A stretch of DNA of 64,000 nucleotides from Synechococcus sp. BIOS-E4-1 (GTDB lineage Bacteria; Cyanobacteriota; Cyanobacteriia; PCC-6307; Cyanobiaceae). The position numbers were made by a program, and so were the translations under genes. A model generated the notes under the pieces. It ran no database searches and had not been told where the DNA came from. It was given only the letters and a program-made list of their open reading frames with translations. Below are positions 19,043-28,051 of the stretch, piece after piece. The number at the start of each line of letters is the position of its first letter. Positions within the stretch are counted from its first letter, which is position 1. The stretch spans positions 2,749,494-2,813,493 of the forward strand of contig NZ_CP047935.1 in assembly GCF_014279995.1 (NCBI RefSeq), written 5' to 3'.

Positions 19043-20050
19043 TCAGAGGCGAGCGCTCTGTAGCCAGTCGCTACGGGGATCGTCCGTTCGGGCTTCCCTG
19101 AGCTTTTCCAGCAGATTGCGCTGCTCATCCGACCATTGGTTGGGCCACTGCACGCTGAGATTGAGCAGCAGATCACCACGACCTGCTTTTAAAGGCCAGC
19201 CTTTCCCTTTGAGGCGAAGACTCCTGCCTGGAGACGTGCCGGGGGGAATCGATACCTCCGCCTCACCGTCAGGTGTCATGACTTTCACGTTGCCTCCGAG
19301 TGCAAGCTCATCGATGGAGACGGGCAGCTCCGCTCGCAGCTGATCACCATCGAGACGCCAGACCGGGTGCGGCTGCACCTCGAGATTGAGATAAAGGTCA
19401 CCACGGCGTCCGGTTCCCGGCTGAAGATTTCCCTTGCCTTTGAGCCTCAGTCTGGACCCTGTTTTGACCCCAGGTGGGATTCTGACTTGGACTCGCTCAT
19501 CATTGACAGACAACGTCCTCTCAGCACCTCTGAAGGCCTCGGCAAAGCTCACTTTCACGCTGGCTTCAGCATCGAGATTCAAGGGAGTCCTCGAGGCCCC
19601 TCGGGGGAAACCACCACCGCCGGCGAACCCTCCGCCCGGGAAGCCCCCACCAGGAAAACCACCGCCGGCGAATCCGCCTGGGCCACCTCCAAAGCCTGCA
19701 TTACCAGGGCTGCCGAAACGACCGAGCAGGTCATTGATGAAATCGTCGAAGTTGCCGTATCGGCCAAAATCAACATCAAACCCTCCGGCTCCAGCCCCAG
19801 AACCAGCAGCCCCAGCCTGATTCCAGTACTGACCAAACTGTTCATATCGACGGCGCTTGTCCGGATCGGAAAGCACCTCATAGGCCTCGCTCACCTCCTT
19901 GAATTTGGCCTCAGCATTGGCGTCTCCAGGATTCACGTCAGGGTGGTATTGACGCGCCAACTTGCGAAAAGCCCTCTTGATCGCATCGGCATCAGCATTG
20001 CGCTCTACCCCGAGCACCTTGAAGTAATCGCGGTATCCACTGCCGGCCAT
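19043..20050 (-). CDS. DnaJ/CbpA-type co-chaperone without zinc finger
   Basis: 335 residues from ATG 20050. J domain at 1-70 ([35 protein letters not shown] motif intact), a long Gly/Phe-rich region (about 85-180, with repeated GGGFPGG units), then two C-terminal substrate-binding beta domains. No CxxCxGxG zinc-finger repeats, so this is a type II (CbpA-like) protein. It delivers substrates to DnaK and stimulates its ATPase. Longer in-frame starts up to 20272 overlap the divergent thioredoxin-like gene and lack similarity. Confidence 0.93.
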   Translation of the reverse strand: MAGSGYRDYFKVLGVERNADADAIKRAFRKLARQYHPDVNPGDANAEAKFKEVSEAYEVLSDPDKRRRYEQFGQYWNQAGAAGSGAGAGGFDVDFGRYGNFDDFINDLLGRFGSPGNAGFGGGPGGFAGGGFPGGGFPGGGFAGGGGFPRGASRTPLNLDAEASVKVSFAEAFRGAERTLSVNDERVQVRIPPGVKTGSRLRLKGKGNLQPGTGRRGDLYLNLEVQPHPVWRLDGDQLRAELPVSIDELALGGNVKVMTPDGEAEVSIPPGTSPGRSLRLKGKGWPLKAGRGDLLLNLSVQWPNQWSDEQRNLLEKLREARTDDPRSDWLQSARL

Positions 20051-20167
20051 TGTGATCGCTGAGCTCCAGGAGCTCCGGTTGGTCTCAGTGTCCCAGTTCC
20101 GTCCGGGGTTCGGCACCGATTGAGGAGGCCGGATGCCCGTACGTCGGAACACACGTACATTTCGCGA

Positions 20168-20536
20168 ATGCTCAAAGTTCTTCTGCTTGCCGCACTCAGC
20201 AGTGCCACCATCGCTTTGGTGGGAAGTGGCTCTGCCAAAGCAGCCCCCGACCCTGGAGCTCTTGCTGATCACCTGAGCCGAACCAAGGTCACGTATTACG
20301 GATCATGGCGTTGTCCAGCCTGTCAGCACCAGGGACGTCTGTTCGGCGACGCAGCGATACGTCTTCCCTATGTGGAATGCGCCAAACCTAAGGAACTGCC
20401 GATCCAGGCAGCTGCCTGCAAGCAAGAGAAAATCCAGGCCTATCCCACCTGGATCCTGCCGAACGGTGAGCGACGGGTAGGAGTTCAATCCCTGGAGGAT
20501 CTGCAGATCTGGTCGGGAATGCCCCGGAACCCCTGA
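20168..20536 (+). CDS. Secreted thioredoxin-like protein, VKOR-partner type
   Basis: 122 residues from ATG 20168. Signal peptide or anchor at residues 1-26 ([20 protein letters not shown]). The mature domain carries [17 protein letters not shown], a CPAC redox site, then YVECAKP, a second cysteine in AACK and the cis-Pro motif [22 protein letters not shown]. This is the thioredoxin domain found fused to vitamin K epoxide reductase in many cyanobacteria, here as a stand-alone lumenal or periplasmic protein. It probably passes oxidising equivalents to new disulfides. It is four bases upstream of bicA. Confidence 0.88.
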   Translation: MLKVLLLAALSSATIALVGSGSAKAAPDPGALADHLSRTKVTYYGSWRCPACQHQGRLFGDAAIRLPYVECAKPKELPIQAAACKQEKIQAYPTWILPNGERRVGVQSLEDLQIWSGMPRNP

Positions 20537-20540
20537 AACC

Positions 20541-22211
20541 ATGTCCGCGAGCAGGCATCCCCTGATCAACGGGTTTCATTGGCGACACTGGCGAGGAGAT
20601 CTCACAGGTGGTGTCACTGCTGCTGTGGTGGCCCTACCGCTCGCCCTCGCATTCGGTAATGCGGCACTGGGGCCAGGAGGTGCGATTTACGGTCTCTACG
20701 GAGCAATCATCACGGGATTTCTTGCCGCACTGTTTGGGGGTACACCAGCCCAAGTCAGCGGCCCAACAGGCCCGATGAGTGTCACAGTCGCCGGCGTCGT
20801 CAGCAGTCTTGCTGCTGTGGGGACAAGCCGTGAACTCAGTCAGGGAGACATGCTCTCCATGGTGATGGCGGCTGTGGTTCTTGGAGGGTTGCTGCAGATC
20901 CTGATGGGGGTGCTTCGCTTGGGGCGTTACATCACCCTGGTGCCCTACTCAGTGGTTTCCGGATTCATGTCGGGGATCGGCGTGATTATCTTTTGCCTCC
21001 AGATTGGCCCTCTCCTGGGGATCAGCAGCCAGGGAGGAGTTGTGCCATCACTGCAGATGGTGAGCTCCAATTTCACGCCAAACCCTGCAGCAGTAGCAGT
21101 GGGCATCGCAACACTTGTGGTGGTTTTCGCTACGCCAAGACGGATTACCAAGGTGATTCCTTCACCTTTGTTGGGCCTTCTACTGATTACACCTATAGCT
21201 CTTTGGCTGTTTCCAGAAAACATTCCACGAATTGGGTCAATCCCTGAGGGTGGACTCAGCTTCAACTCTCCGGACTGGAGCAACCACCTACCGCTGTTGC
21301 TGAAAGCGGGAATCGTGCTCGCAGTGCTCGGAGCCATTGATTCCTTGCTGACATCACTGGTCGCTGACAACATCAGTCAGAGCCGCCATCGCTCAGACCG
21401 GGAACTGGTGGGTCAAGGCATTGCCAACAGCATCTCGGGACTATTCAGCGGGCTCCCGGGCGCAGGCGCAACGATGCGAACTGTGATCAACGTCCGGTCA
21501 GGAGGAAAGACTCCGCTCTCCGGCATGACCCATTCCGTGGTCCTGCTTGTTTTGCTCTTAGGCGCCGGTCCTCTGGCCGAAGGGATCCCCACAGCACTGC
21601 TGGCGGGAATCCTGATCAAGGTTGGACTCGACATCATCGACTGGGGCTTCCTGCTGCGGGCCCACAGACTTTCATTCAAGACCGCCCTGGTGATGTGGGG
21701 AGTTCTGTTGATGACAGTGTTCTGGGACCTGATTGGCGCGGTGCTTATCGGAATGTTCGTGGCCAATCTGCTCACCATTGAATCGCTAACCCAACATCAG
21801 CTCGGCAACATGGACACAGGAACAGGACATCTCACGACGCGAGAGCAAGATTTGCTGAAACGTTGCGGTGACGATCTCATTCTGTTCCGCATGCAGGGCC
21901 CCTTGAGTTTTGGCGCAGCGAAGGGAATCAGTGAAAGAATGATGTTGGTGAGGAAATATAAAGTCTTACTTCTTGATATCACTGATGTGCCACATCTAGG
22001 AGTCACGGCAAGCCTGGCCATCGAGCGAATGGTCAAAGAAGCCGAGCGACAACAGAGAACAGTTCTTGTGGCAGGTGCAAGCGGCAAAGTGAAACATCGA
22101 CTGGCCCAGTTTGGAATCGAGCATCTCGTCGACAACAGAGATCAAGCATTGGAACAGGCCGCAAATCGAATCAACAAGAAGAACGAACAAATCACTTGTG
22201 AAAAAGATTAA
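20541..22211 (+). CDS. bicA: SulP-family bicarbonate transporter, BicA-like
   Basis: 556 residues: about 12-14 membrane spans (1-420) and a C-terminal cytoplasmic STAS domain (about 440-545, with LLLDITDVPHLGVTASLAIERM). The N-terminus (GDLTGGVTAAVVALPLALAFG) and ISGLFSGLPGAGATMRTVINVRSGG match my recollection of Synechococcus PCC 7002 BicA closely. BicA is a sodium-dependent, low-affinity, high-flux HCO3- importer of the plasma membrane that feeds the carboxysome. Other SulP members move sulfate, so the substrate is inferred from similarity. Confidence 0.88.
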   Translation: MSASRHPLINGFHWRHWRGDLTGGVTAAVVALPLALAFGNAALGPGGAIYGLYGAIITGFLAALFGGTPAQVSGPTGPMSVTVAGVVSSLAAVGTSRELSQGDMLSMVMAAVVLGGLLQILMGVLRLGRYITLVPYSVVSGFMSGIGVIIFCLQIGPLLGISSQGGVVPSLQMVSSNFTPNPAAVAVGIATLVVVFATPRRITKVIPSPLLGLLLITPIALWLFPENIPRIGSIPEGGLSFNSPDWSNHLPLLLKAGIVLAVLGAIDSLLTSLVADNISQSRHRSDRELVGQGIANSISGLFSGLPGAGATMRTVINVRSGGKTPLSGMTHSVVLLVLLLGAGPLAEGIPTALLAGILIKVGLDIIDWGFLLRAHRLSFKTALVMWGVLLMTVFWDLIGAVLIGMFVANLLTIESLTQHQLGNMDTGTGHLTTREQDLLKRCGDDLILFRMQGPLSFGAAKGISERMMLVRKYKVLLLDITDVPHLGVTASLAIERMVKEAERQQRTVLVAGASGKVKHRLAQFGIEHLVDNRDQALEQAANRINKKNEQITCEKD

Positions 22212-22652
22212 AGCCAGAATTCAGTGAACAAAAAACAAATCGAGGAAATAAAATTGCAATCAAAAATAACTCACACTGAGCCTTGAAACCCAAAAAACGC
22301 CTCAGCCTCAAGTCAGAATCAAAGTAGAATAAACAATAAGAAAAACCCATTCAGTCGAAGCGCAAGCGCTGCCAACAGAAAACAAAATGAACAATCAGCG
22401 AGGTTTCAGTAACACACTGATAACAAAATCGACCCGAAGTCCAACAATCGAGCGAAAATCGGCTATCGATACCAAGGGACTGAAACGAAAGCAAAAAGCA
22501 ACGATGAAAATTTCCTAAACTCGCAGCGCAAAAAAGTTCTTGACCTTCTAAACCTCAAAACAGTACCCCGACAATCGATACATAGCCGCGTAAAAGTCAA
22601 GCCAAAAATAAGAGCACCGAAGGATATAGTTTATCGAGAAAAGCAGGTGGGC
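22212..22652. other. AT-rich intergenic stretch
   Basis: 441 bases, rich in A on the plus strand. It marks the shift from GC-rich core DNA to the AT-rich region. A 43-codon frame at 22387-22518 (very basic, Lys/Arg/Thr-rich) exists but has no clear ribosome-binding site. No repeats, RNA genes or convincing hairpin seen. The promoter for the small gene at 22653 should lie at its right end. Confidence 0.5.
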
Positions 22653-22820
22653 ATGGCTCTGGCAGGCAAGGAGACTCTGGAAGCATTTATTGACTACATC
22701 GAATCTGATTCCCTGGAACGCAAGCACTGGTTAACGAGGGTCAGAGAGGTTGGTTTCGACCAGGTACTGTCGGAATATCGCGAATTGGCAACGAGAAAAC
22801 AGATGCCGTTACGGATTTGA
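22653..22820 (+). CDS. Small acidic/helical protein, 55 aa
   Basis: 55 residues from ATG 22653, ending at TGA 22820. The start is preceded by a purine-rich AAGCAGGTGGGC. The sequence is a likely two-helix protein: ALAGKETLEAFIDYIESDS, then HWLTRVREVGFDQVLSEYRE, then a basic tail. Its codon use is GC-rich compared with the surrounding AT-rich DNA, which supports that it is real. No family recognised. It is followed 150 bases on by flavodoxin, so a role in iron stress is possible but unproven. Confidence 0.6.
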   Translation: MALAGKETLEAFIDYIESDSLERKHWLTRVREVGFDQVLSEYRELATRKQMPLRI

Positions 22821-22920
22821 CTGTAATCGCGCAAAAACAGCAGGCTCAACACAAAATGTCACAAGGTTGTAGCAAAATCACAACCCAATGTGTCGCATAC
22901 AACCAAGCAGCGCGTCAAAA

Positions 22921-22936
22921 GCGGGAACAGTCCCGC
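22921..22936 (+). promoter_or_regulatory. Hairpin in the isiB leader
   Basis: A perfect six-base-pair hairpin, GCGGGA-ACAG-TCCCGC, lies 37 bases before the flavodoxin ATG. It is not followed by a T-run, so it is not a standard terminator. It may be a leader structure that protects or regulates the isiB message, or the 3' end of the small upstream gene's transcript. No iron-regulator (Fur) box could be assigned with confidence around it. Confidence 0.4.
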
Positions 22937-22973
22937 CCTGAAGCAAGGATGATGATTCAGTTATCCAATTCCT

Positions 22974-23480
22974 ATGGCTTTCACGATTTTCTTTGCAACA
23001 TCAACGGGCAAAACGGAAGATATAGCCGATCGCCTGAAGGAACTCCTGGGGACTGATGCCAAAGACGTTGACAGCATCAGCGGTGTAGACGAATTGGCTT
23101 CTGCAGAAGCCCTCGTCTGCTGCATTCCAACATGGAATACAGGTGCTGATGAAGCACGTTCAGGCACAGCCTGGGACGATCTCATTACTGAAATTCCCGG
23201 TCAAGATTTTGGCGGCAAGCCCGTTGCCATCCTTGGGCTGGGCGACTCTTCCGGTTACGGAGACTATTTTTGCGACGCCATGGAAGAGCTGTACAGCGCA
23301 TTCCAAAAATCTGGCGCGAAAATGATCGGCCAAGTGTCACCTGAAGGTTATACCTTCGATGAATCAAAGAGCGTGATCGACGGTAAGTTCTGTGGACTGC
23401 CTATTGACGAAGATAACGAGTCTGAATTGACCGATCAGCGCCTGTCTGCCTGGGTGCAGCAAATCAATTCTGAAGCCTGA
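22974..23480 (+). CDS. isiB: Flavodoxin
   Basis: 168 residues. Long-chain flavodoxin: phosphate-binding loop FFATSTGKTEDIAD (9-22), IPTWNTG (FMN-stacking Trp region), LGLGDSSGYGDYFCDAMEEL (second FMN loop with Tyr) and the long-chain insertion (about 120-145). FMN-bound flavodoxin replaces ferredoxin as electron carrier from photosystem I under iron starvation. It sits beside a block with isiC-like and isiA genes, which fits an iron-stress cluster. A terminator follows 26 bases later. Confidence 0.96.
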   Translation: MAFTIFFATSTGKTEDIADRLKELLGTDAKDVDSISGVDELASAEALVCCIPTWNTGADEARSGTAWDDLITEIPGQDFGGKPVAILGLGDSSGYGDYFCDAMEELYSAFQKSGAKMIGQVSPEGYTFDESKSVIDGKFCGLPIDEDNESELTDQRLSAWVQQINSEA

Positions 23481-23506
23481 TTTACGTTCAGAATTTAGAG
23501 CTAACC

Positions 23507-23530
23507 AAAAGCGCCCTCGGGCGCTTTTTT
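23507..23530. terminator. Bidirectional terminator between isiB and the convergent flavoprotein gene
   Basis: AAAAGCGCCC-TC-GGGCGCTTTTTT: an eight-plus base-pair GC-rich stem with a T-run on the plus strand and a shorter T-run on the minus strand. It ends isiB from the left and probably the minus-strand gene ending at 23565 from the right. Confidence 0.9.
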
Positions 23531-23564
23531 ATGTTTCGATGAAAGCCGAAAGATTGGGACTCCT

Positions 23565-24524
23565 TTAGCGATGAACCCAATCGACCCGGATTTCCTTACG
23601 TTGATTCAAAAACTTATCAATAGACATGGCTGCGATACAGCCGTCGGAACAAGCAACAACGGCCTGCTTGAAGGGCGTATTACGAATATCACCAATAGCC
23701 CAAACTCCATCGAGGCTAGTCATCATGTCGTCGTTGACCACAACACCACCTTCTTCATTCAAAGGAATCAGTCCATGTAAATAATCGGTAATTGGCAAAC
23801 TACCAGACGAGTAAACAAAAACACCATTAACATCCAAATGAGTGTCTTCTTGGCTGCCTGATTCTTGGAGCTTGACAGCTGTGACGCCCGAATCATCACC
23901 ATCAACAGAAGTCAAGCGTGTACGCTTCCAATGCTGAACATTAGGAGAAGCTTGAAGCTGAGATAGACCCGTACTGTTTGCGTTTGGCTTACTATTGGTA
24001 ATCCAATGAACAGTTGAAGCAAATTTAGTCAAAACAAGAGCCTCATCAATAGCTTCTTGATTAGAGCCATAAACTGCTACTTGCTGATTCTTATAAAATG
24101 CACCATCACAGGTAGCACAATAACTAACTCCTCGCCCAAGGTACTGATCTTCTCCGGGAAGTGTTGATGTACGCCCCATTGCCCCAGTGGCAAGAACAAG
24201 AGTTTTTCCTTTAAAGGTGCCCTCTGGTGTATAAACAGTTTTTTCAGGTCCAGATAAATCAATTCCATAAACTTGCACTTGCTGATAATTAGCCCCATAA
24301 CTAACCGCTTGATCTCTCATCGTTTTGAGCAGGTCCGCGCCAGACGTATCTGCCGGCACACCAGGATAATTTGCGATCTTATGAGTAATGGCAAGGGCTC
24401 CCACTGCTGGATTTTTATCTAAAATATAAGTCTTTAACGAAGAACGAGCGGTGTAAAGAGCACATGCGCATCCGGCTGGACCACCACCAACGATAATGAC
24501 ATCGGCTTCAAAGATATCTGACAT
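23565..24524 (-). CDS. Thioredoxin-reductase-like flavoprotein with CATC active site
   Basis: 319 residues from ATG 24524, which follows the upstream stop by two bases and has GGAG at the right distance. FAD site VIIVGGGPAGCACALYTAR, FAD motif LATGAMGR, redox site SYCATCDGAFYKNQQVAVYG, C-terminal GVWAIGDIRN. The NAD(P)H-binding motif is weak: YGSNQEAIDEALVLTKFA lacks the classic GGGxSA and the HRR arginines of NADPH-dependent enzymes. This resembles DDOR-type oxidoreductases described in cyanobacteria, so the electron donor may not be NADPH. It is operonic with the isiC-like gene. Confidence 0.88.
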   Translation of the reverse strand: MSDIFEADVIIVGGGPAGCACALYTARSSLKTYILDKNPAVGALAITHKIANYPGVPADTSGADLLKTMRDQAVSYGANYQQVQVYGIDLSGPEKTVYTPEGTFKGKTLVLATGAMGRTSTLPGEDQYLGRGVSYCATCDGAFYKNQQVAVYGSNQEAIDEALVLTKFASTVHWITNSKPNANSTGLSQLQASPNVQHWKRTRLTSVDGDDSGVTAVKLQESGSQEDTHLDVNGVFVYSSGSLPITDYLHGLIPLNEEGGVVVNDDMMTSLDGVWAIGDIRNTPFKQAVVACSDGCIAAMSIDKFLNQRKEIRVDWVHR

Positions 24525-24526
24525 AA

Positions 24527-25288
24527 TCAGCTCCAAGCGAGAGAAGTAAAATCATTGGCATTAAGCTCACGATTAATCCATTCACCAGGAACCATTTGAA
24601 TGAAAGCAATAATTAAATCTGCAGCTTGTTGAGCCTGGTCAAACTGAAAGAAATGACGCCCTTTTTTCATACAAACATAACGATCTCCAGATTTTAGCGT
24701 TTCAGACCAGCGGTCGTGCGCATTACTGTCAACAACAAAATCAAATTCGCCATTTAAGACAAAAGTTGGGACTTCTGGAGCGTGTAAATTCTTGGTAGTT
24801 TGTTGATTAACAATAGAACCTTGAATGAAATCAGTATCTAAGCACTTAGCAAGAAGGCAAGGAAGTATCTCACCAGCACGCGCATTGTTACTGGAGAAGA
24901 GCAAGGACGACAGATGACTCAAAATGGCTTGCCTCGAAGTTGGCAATTGACTCCGCAGGTCCAGGTAATGAGAGGACCAGTGATTGACTGAAAGAGTATC
25001 GACAGAGAGCAATGTAAGAGATTTTACCAGGCTAGGGTACTTTTCTGCAAAAAGGCAGGCAACCGTGCCGCTGATGCCGTGGCCAACCAGGTGCATTGGC
25101 TCAGAAGACGCAACAAAGGTCTGTCGAAGCAAGTCCAGAACAGTGGTTACAGAACATGACTCATCCAGATCATGCTGGAAGGACCAACGCTGAACAGCGA
25201 ACGACCGACTTAATAATTGAGCAACACGTTTATTGAGGCAATGCAAGGTCGGCTGCAGATCAATCCAAAGGACCTTGTCTTGAGGCAT
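24527..25288 (-). CDS. isiC: IsiC-like alpha/beta hydrolase
   Basis: 253 residues from ATG 25288 (MPQDKVLWIDLQPT); ATGs or TTG further up are possible. Alpha/beta-hydrolase features: HLVGHGISGTVACLFAEKYP, where the nucleophile position reads GHGISG (Gly-His-Gly-Ile-Ser, so the elbow is shifted from GxSxG), a C-terminal acid in NGEFDFVVD, and a terminal His in KKGRHFFQFDQ. IsiC follows isiAB in the iron-stress operon of freshwater cyanobacteria. Naming here rests on fold plus the isiA and isiB neighbours; the enzymatic substrate is unknown. Confidence 0.68.
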   Translation of the reverse strand: MPQDKVLWIDLQPTLHCLNKRVAQLLSRSFAVQRWSFQHDLDESCSVTTVLDLLRQTFVASSEPMHLVGHGISGTVACLFAEKYPSLVKSLTLLSVDTLSVNHWSSHYLDLRSQLPTSRQAILSHLSSLLFSSNNARAGEILPCLLAKCLDTDFIQGSIVNQQTTKNLHAPEVPTFVLNGEFDFVVDSNAHDRWSETLKSGDRYVCMKKGRHFFQFDQAQQAADLIIAFIQMVPGEWINRELNANDFTSLAWS

Positions 25289-25391
25289 ATGTTGCACCAT
25301 TTCAATTATTTTGAAAGAGCGCAGCACTGCCAAGAATGCACAACTAACAAGCTGTTGTATAAAATGGACTCACAGAAAGCAGATGATACAA

Positions 25392-25619
25392 CTATGCCGC
25401 GGAATTAATCACAGCGATTGAGCCCTGCAAAATGCGGCGTTTTAAATGCTGAATGAGCTTTTGATCGATCTTGTCAGCAGATGCCTCAAGACAGATTAGA
25501 GACTCATAAGCACTGCCCGAAATGGAGCCAGAACAAGTTGTTTCAAGGTACAAATCAACAACCTTGGAACACGAGGAGAGCAATTCAGATTGACCGTTGA
25601 ACAAAAGAGCAAGAAGCAA
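25392..25619 (-). CDS. Doubtful small ORF between isiC and isiA
   Basis: 75 residues from TTG 25619. A hydrophobic start (LLLALLFNGQ), two Cys and a C-terminal helix (ASADKIDQKLIQHLKRRIL). No good ribosome-binding site at a proper distance and no recognised family. It is on the same strand as isiA and isiC and could be a real small gene or the remnant of a longer one. The rest of the 660-base gap between isiC and isiA holds only AT-rich sequence and the isiA terminator. Confidence 0.3.
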   Translation of the reverse strand: MLLALLFNGQSELLSSCSKVVDLYLETTCSGSISGSAYESLICLEASADKIDQKLIQHLKRRILQGSIAVINSAA

Positions 25620-25940
25620 TCCTTAAACAAAAATAAATGCACGCGGGTCGCCCCGGTCGCATCAAATGAAATGCAGCCACGAGTCTTATATTGCCTTAGA
25701 TCGTCCAAAAAAAAGGGCGGTCACATCAGATCATCAGAGCATAACTAGCTCGGTCAATTCATAGCCCAGGACGGCTTACTCAGAAAGAGCAGAGAGATCG
25801 TGACAATGACTAAGTCGTCACAAAACGGACTGAAAGAATGGCAAATCCAAGTGTCATTGGTCTCAAACAAAAGCGCATGGCCAAGTCAAAAATAGATGGC
25901 TCAAAACAATTCGAAGATGCAAGTCTCAAAACAAATAGAC

Positions 25941-25970
25941 AAAAAAAAGCCCCTGACTAGAGGAGCTTTA
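25941..25970 (-). terminator. Terminator of isiA
   Basis: On the minus strand: AAAGCTCCT-CTAGTC-AGGGGCTTT followed by a run of T. It lies 23 bases after the isiA stop. It implies isiA has its own transcript end, so isiC and the flavoprotein gene need either readthrough or a separate promoter. Confidence 0.85.
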
Positions 25971-25992
25971 GAACAGAACGATTGATTAGAAA

Positions 25993-27027
25993 TCAGTTGA
26001 TTTTAGCTTTGTCCATGGATTCAAAAGCATTAACAACACTCTTGAAGTTGAAACCCATGCCTCTCAGAGCATGCCAGAGATGTCCCTGAAGGAAGAAGAA
26101 GGCAAGATAGAAATGAGTATTTGCCAGCCATGCACGAGCAGTGTGGGCATCTCCGGGCAGTGTGGAGGTGTCAGTGAAATATGGGGAGAATGCAAAATTG
26201 AGCTTCAAAGGAGCTCCATACAATTCCACCGGATAGATCGTCGTGTTTTGTGCACACCAAATGGCAGTTACAAAACCCATCAATGCGATGCCTGCAAGCG
26301 AGTAGGAAAGGATCGACTCACCGTTGTAAATCAGGACTTTCTTGAAAGGACCAAAGGGGGAACTGATGATATGCCAAACGCCACCAATCGTGAGAATGAA
26401 TGCCAGAACAGCATGGCCACCCATCACATCTTCAAGACTGCTAATGGTCAGGAAGTTGGTTTGATAACCCCAGACCATTCCGAGATCGATGTTTGGTTCA
26501 ACAGTGCGGACAGCTCCAAGCGAAGCATCATAAATTCCGTGAACACGAGCCCATTCAACGAATGCGATGACTCCAAGACCAAGGAAAATCAGGTGGTGAC
26601 CAAGAATGAAGGTCAGCTTTTTAGGGTCGTCCCAGGTGAAATCAAACTTTTTGGCACGGCCTGTGGTCTCTGAAAGGTCCTTGGGGCAACGAAGCGTATG
26701 CCAGATACCGGCGGCGCCTAACACCGCTGATGAAACAAGGTGAGTCGCAGCAACAACGATCAGTGGCTGCTGGTCAACAATAACCCCACCATCACCAACG
26801 CCCATACCTAAACCGGCGAGGTGAGGGATGAGGATCAGGCCCTGTTCACCCATTGGTAGGGAGCCGTCGTATCGAGCGAGTTCAAAGAGAGTGAATGCTC
26901 CGGCCCAGAACATGATGAGACCGGCATGGGCAGCATGCGCAGCGATGAAAGAGCCGGAGCGCTTCGCTACTCCAGAATTTCCCGCCCACCAGTCATAAGT
27001 GACTGATGAATTTCCATACGATTGCAT
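25993..27027 (-). CDS. isiA: Iron-stress chlorophyll-binding protein IsiA (CP43')
   Basis: 344 residues from ATG 27027 (MQSYGNSSVTYDWWAGNSGV); ATG 27045 adds six residues. Six membrane spans with paired chlorophyll-ligand histidines (AAHAAHAGLIMFWAGA, ATHLVSSAVLGAAG, ILGHHLIFLGLG, GHAVLAFILTIGGVWH, NTHFYLAFFFLQGHLWHALRG). It lacks the large lumenal loop of CP43, as expected for the IsiA/Pcb family. Under iron limitation IsiA forms rings around photosystem I and dissipates energy. Its isi neighbours favour IsiA over a constitutive Pcb antenna. Confidence 0.93.
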   Translation of the reverse strand: MQSYGNSSVTYDWWAGNSGVAKRSGSFIAAHAAHAGLIMFWAGAFTLFELARYDGSLPMGEQGLILIPHLAGLGMGVGDGGVIVDQQPLIVVAATHLVSSAVLGAAGIWHTLRCPKDLSETTGRAKKFDFTWDDPKKLTFILGHHLIFLGLGVIAFVEWARVHGIYDASLGAVRTVEPNIDLGMVWGYQTNFLTISSLEDVMGGHAVLAFILTIGGVWHIISSPFGPFKKVLIYNGESILSYSLAGIALMGFVTAIWCAQNTTIYPVELYGAPLKLNFAFSPYFTDTSTLPGDAHTARAWLANTHFYLAFFFLQGHLWHALRGMGFNFKSVVNAFESMDKAKIN

Positions 27028-27045
27028 TGGGAAAATGAAAGGCAT

Positions 27046-27753
27046 TCACAACCTAATAACCAATCAATATGCTCTAATCATCCGTTAACAATAGTTTTCA
27101 ACCTAAAAATTTATGAGACATGTGGAAATTTCTTTTGTAACCCTTGCTAGTAGCGTATGACAACCCTTTAGCCGAAACGGCATTGAGGTCGGGCAAAACC
27201 TTGTGAAAGGTAAATGTTGCTTGGCGGAATGCAATACATGCTGTAAGGAACGAAAAAGGAAGGCGCCAAAAGCCCTCAAAAGCAGTCTGAGCCTAAGATG
27301 CAGAACAAATTTAAGATATTCGAATCAAATCAGATCATCACACAAACCAGACTAAAATTGAAGCAGGTGGGAATGTCCGCATAAAAGTAAAATCAAAAGA
27401 ACAAAAGACTAACCAATGCATGCAAAATCGAGAATTATTACATAAAACTAGCTGCCTGTATCGAATGAATTTCAACCTCACGCTCGCAAACCCGAGAGAG
27501 TAAGATGAAAATAAATTAATAATATTATAATCAAATCAACGGTATTGATAACAACAAAAGAATGTGATTTGATTAAATCAGACCACCTGAAAGCAAGCTC
27601 GCGTCACCTCAATCACCCCGAGCCGGATTATACGATGCCGTAAAAATCAGCTCTACAGGACTCTTATCGAACAGAGAGAACAAAAGATAGGCCGAAGATG
27701 TAAAGCACCAGCTCAATTGCAAAATTCATAATCTACAGAGGATTCAATCATTA
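27046..27753. other. Long AT-rich intergenic region upstream of isiA
   Basis: About 700 bases without a supported gene. It must contain the minus-strand isiA promoter and leader near 27046-27130 and the plus-strand promoter of the gene at 27754. No clear Fur box, long repeat or hairpin terminator could be picked out by eye. A-rich tracts dominate. Confidence 0.5.
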
Positions 27754-28014
27754 TTGACATGGAACCGTCACTCGGAAGCCGATAATCAAACAATCGATAA
27801 TCCGCGAATATCAGTGAGCTCACCAAATCAGATATCAAGACGATTAGGGCCAAGCGAGGGTTGGAGAAGCAAGCGCGTGAGAATAGCCATGGCCCTCAGG
27901 CAGCAAGGTTGGACTTACAAAACAATTTCTGAGCATTTGTTTGTCTCACAAAAATCAATTATGCGAGATATTAAATGCTTTGTAATCAATCCCAGAAATT
28001 TACCACGACCTTAA
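27754..28014 (+). CDS. Small putative helix-turn-helix protein
   Basis: 86 residues from TTG 27754. The region from residue 41 (RVRIAMALRQQGWTYKTISEHLFVSQKSIMRDIKCF, given here as positions 42-77) has the spacing of a helix-turn-helix like those of resolvases and sigma-factor region 4: a first helix ending in QGWTYKTISEHL, a turn, then VSQKSIMRDIKC as recognition helix. The N-terminal 40 residues are polar and probably disordered. It may be a DNA-binding regulator. The AT-rich context and isolation suggest acquired DNA. No operon partners. Confidence 0.55.
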   Translation: MTWNRHSEADNQTIDNPRISVSSPNQISRRLGPSEGWRSKRVRIAMALRQQGWTYKTISEHLFVSQKSIMRDIKCFVINPRNLPRP

Positions 28015-28051
28015 AAAACAATAAAATAACTTAAAAAAATACTTTGCTTAA

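Noticed and set aside
19367-20062. 231-codon plus-strand frame opposite dnaJ
   Set aside because: Opposite a well-supported J-domain gene and without domain similarity.
27046-27180. Possible Fur boxes upstream of isiA
   Set aside because: Several AT-rich dyads can be forced, but none fits a Fur consensus well enough to report.
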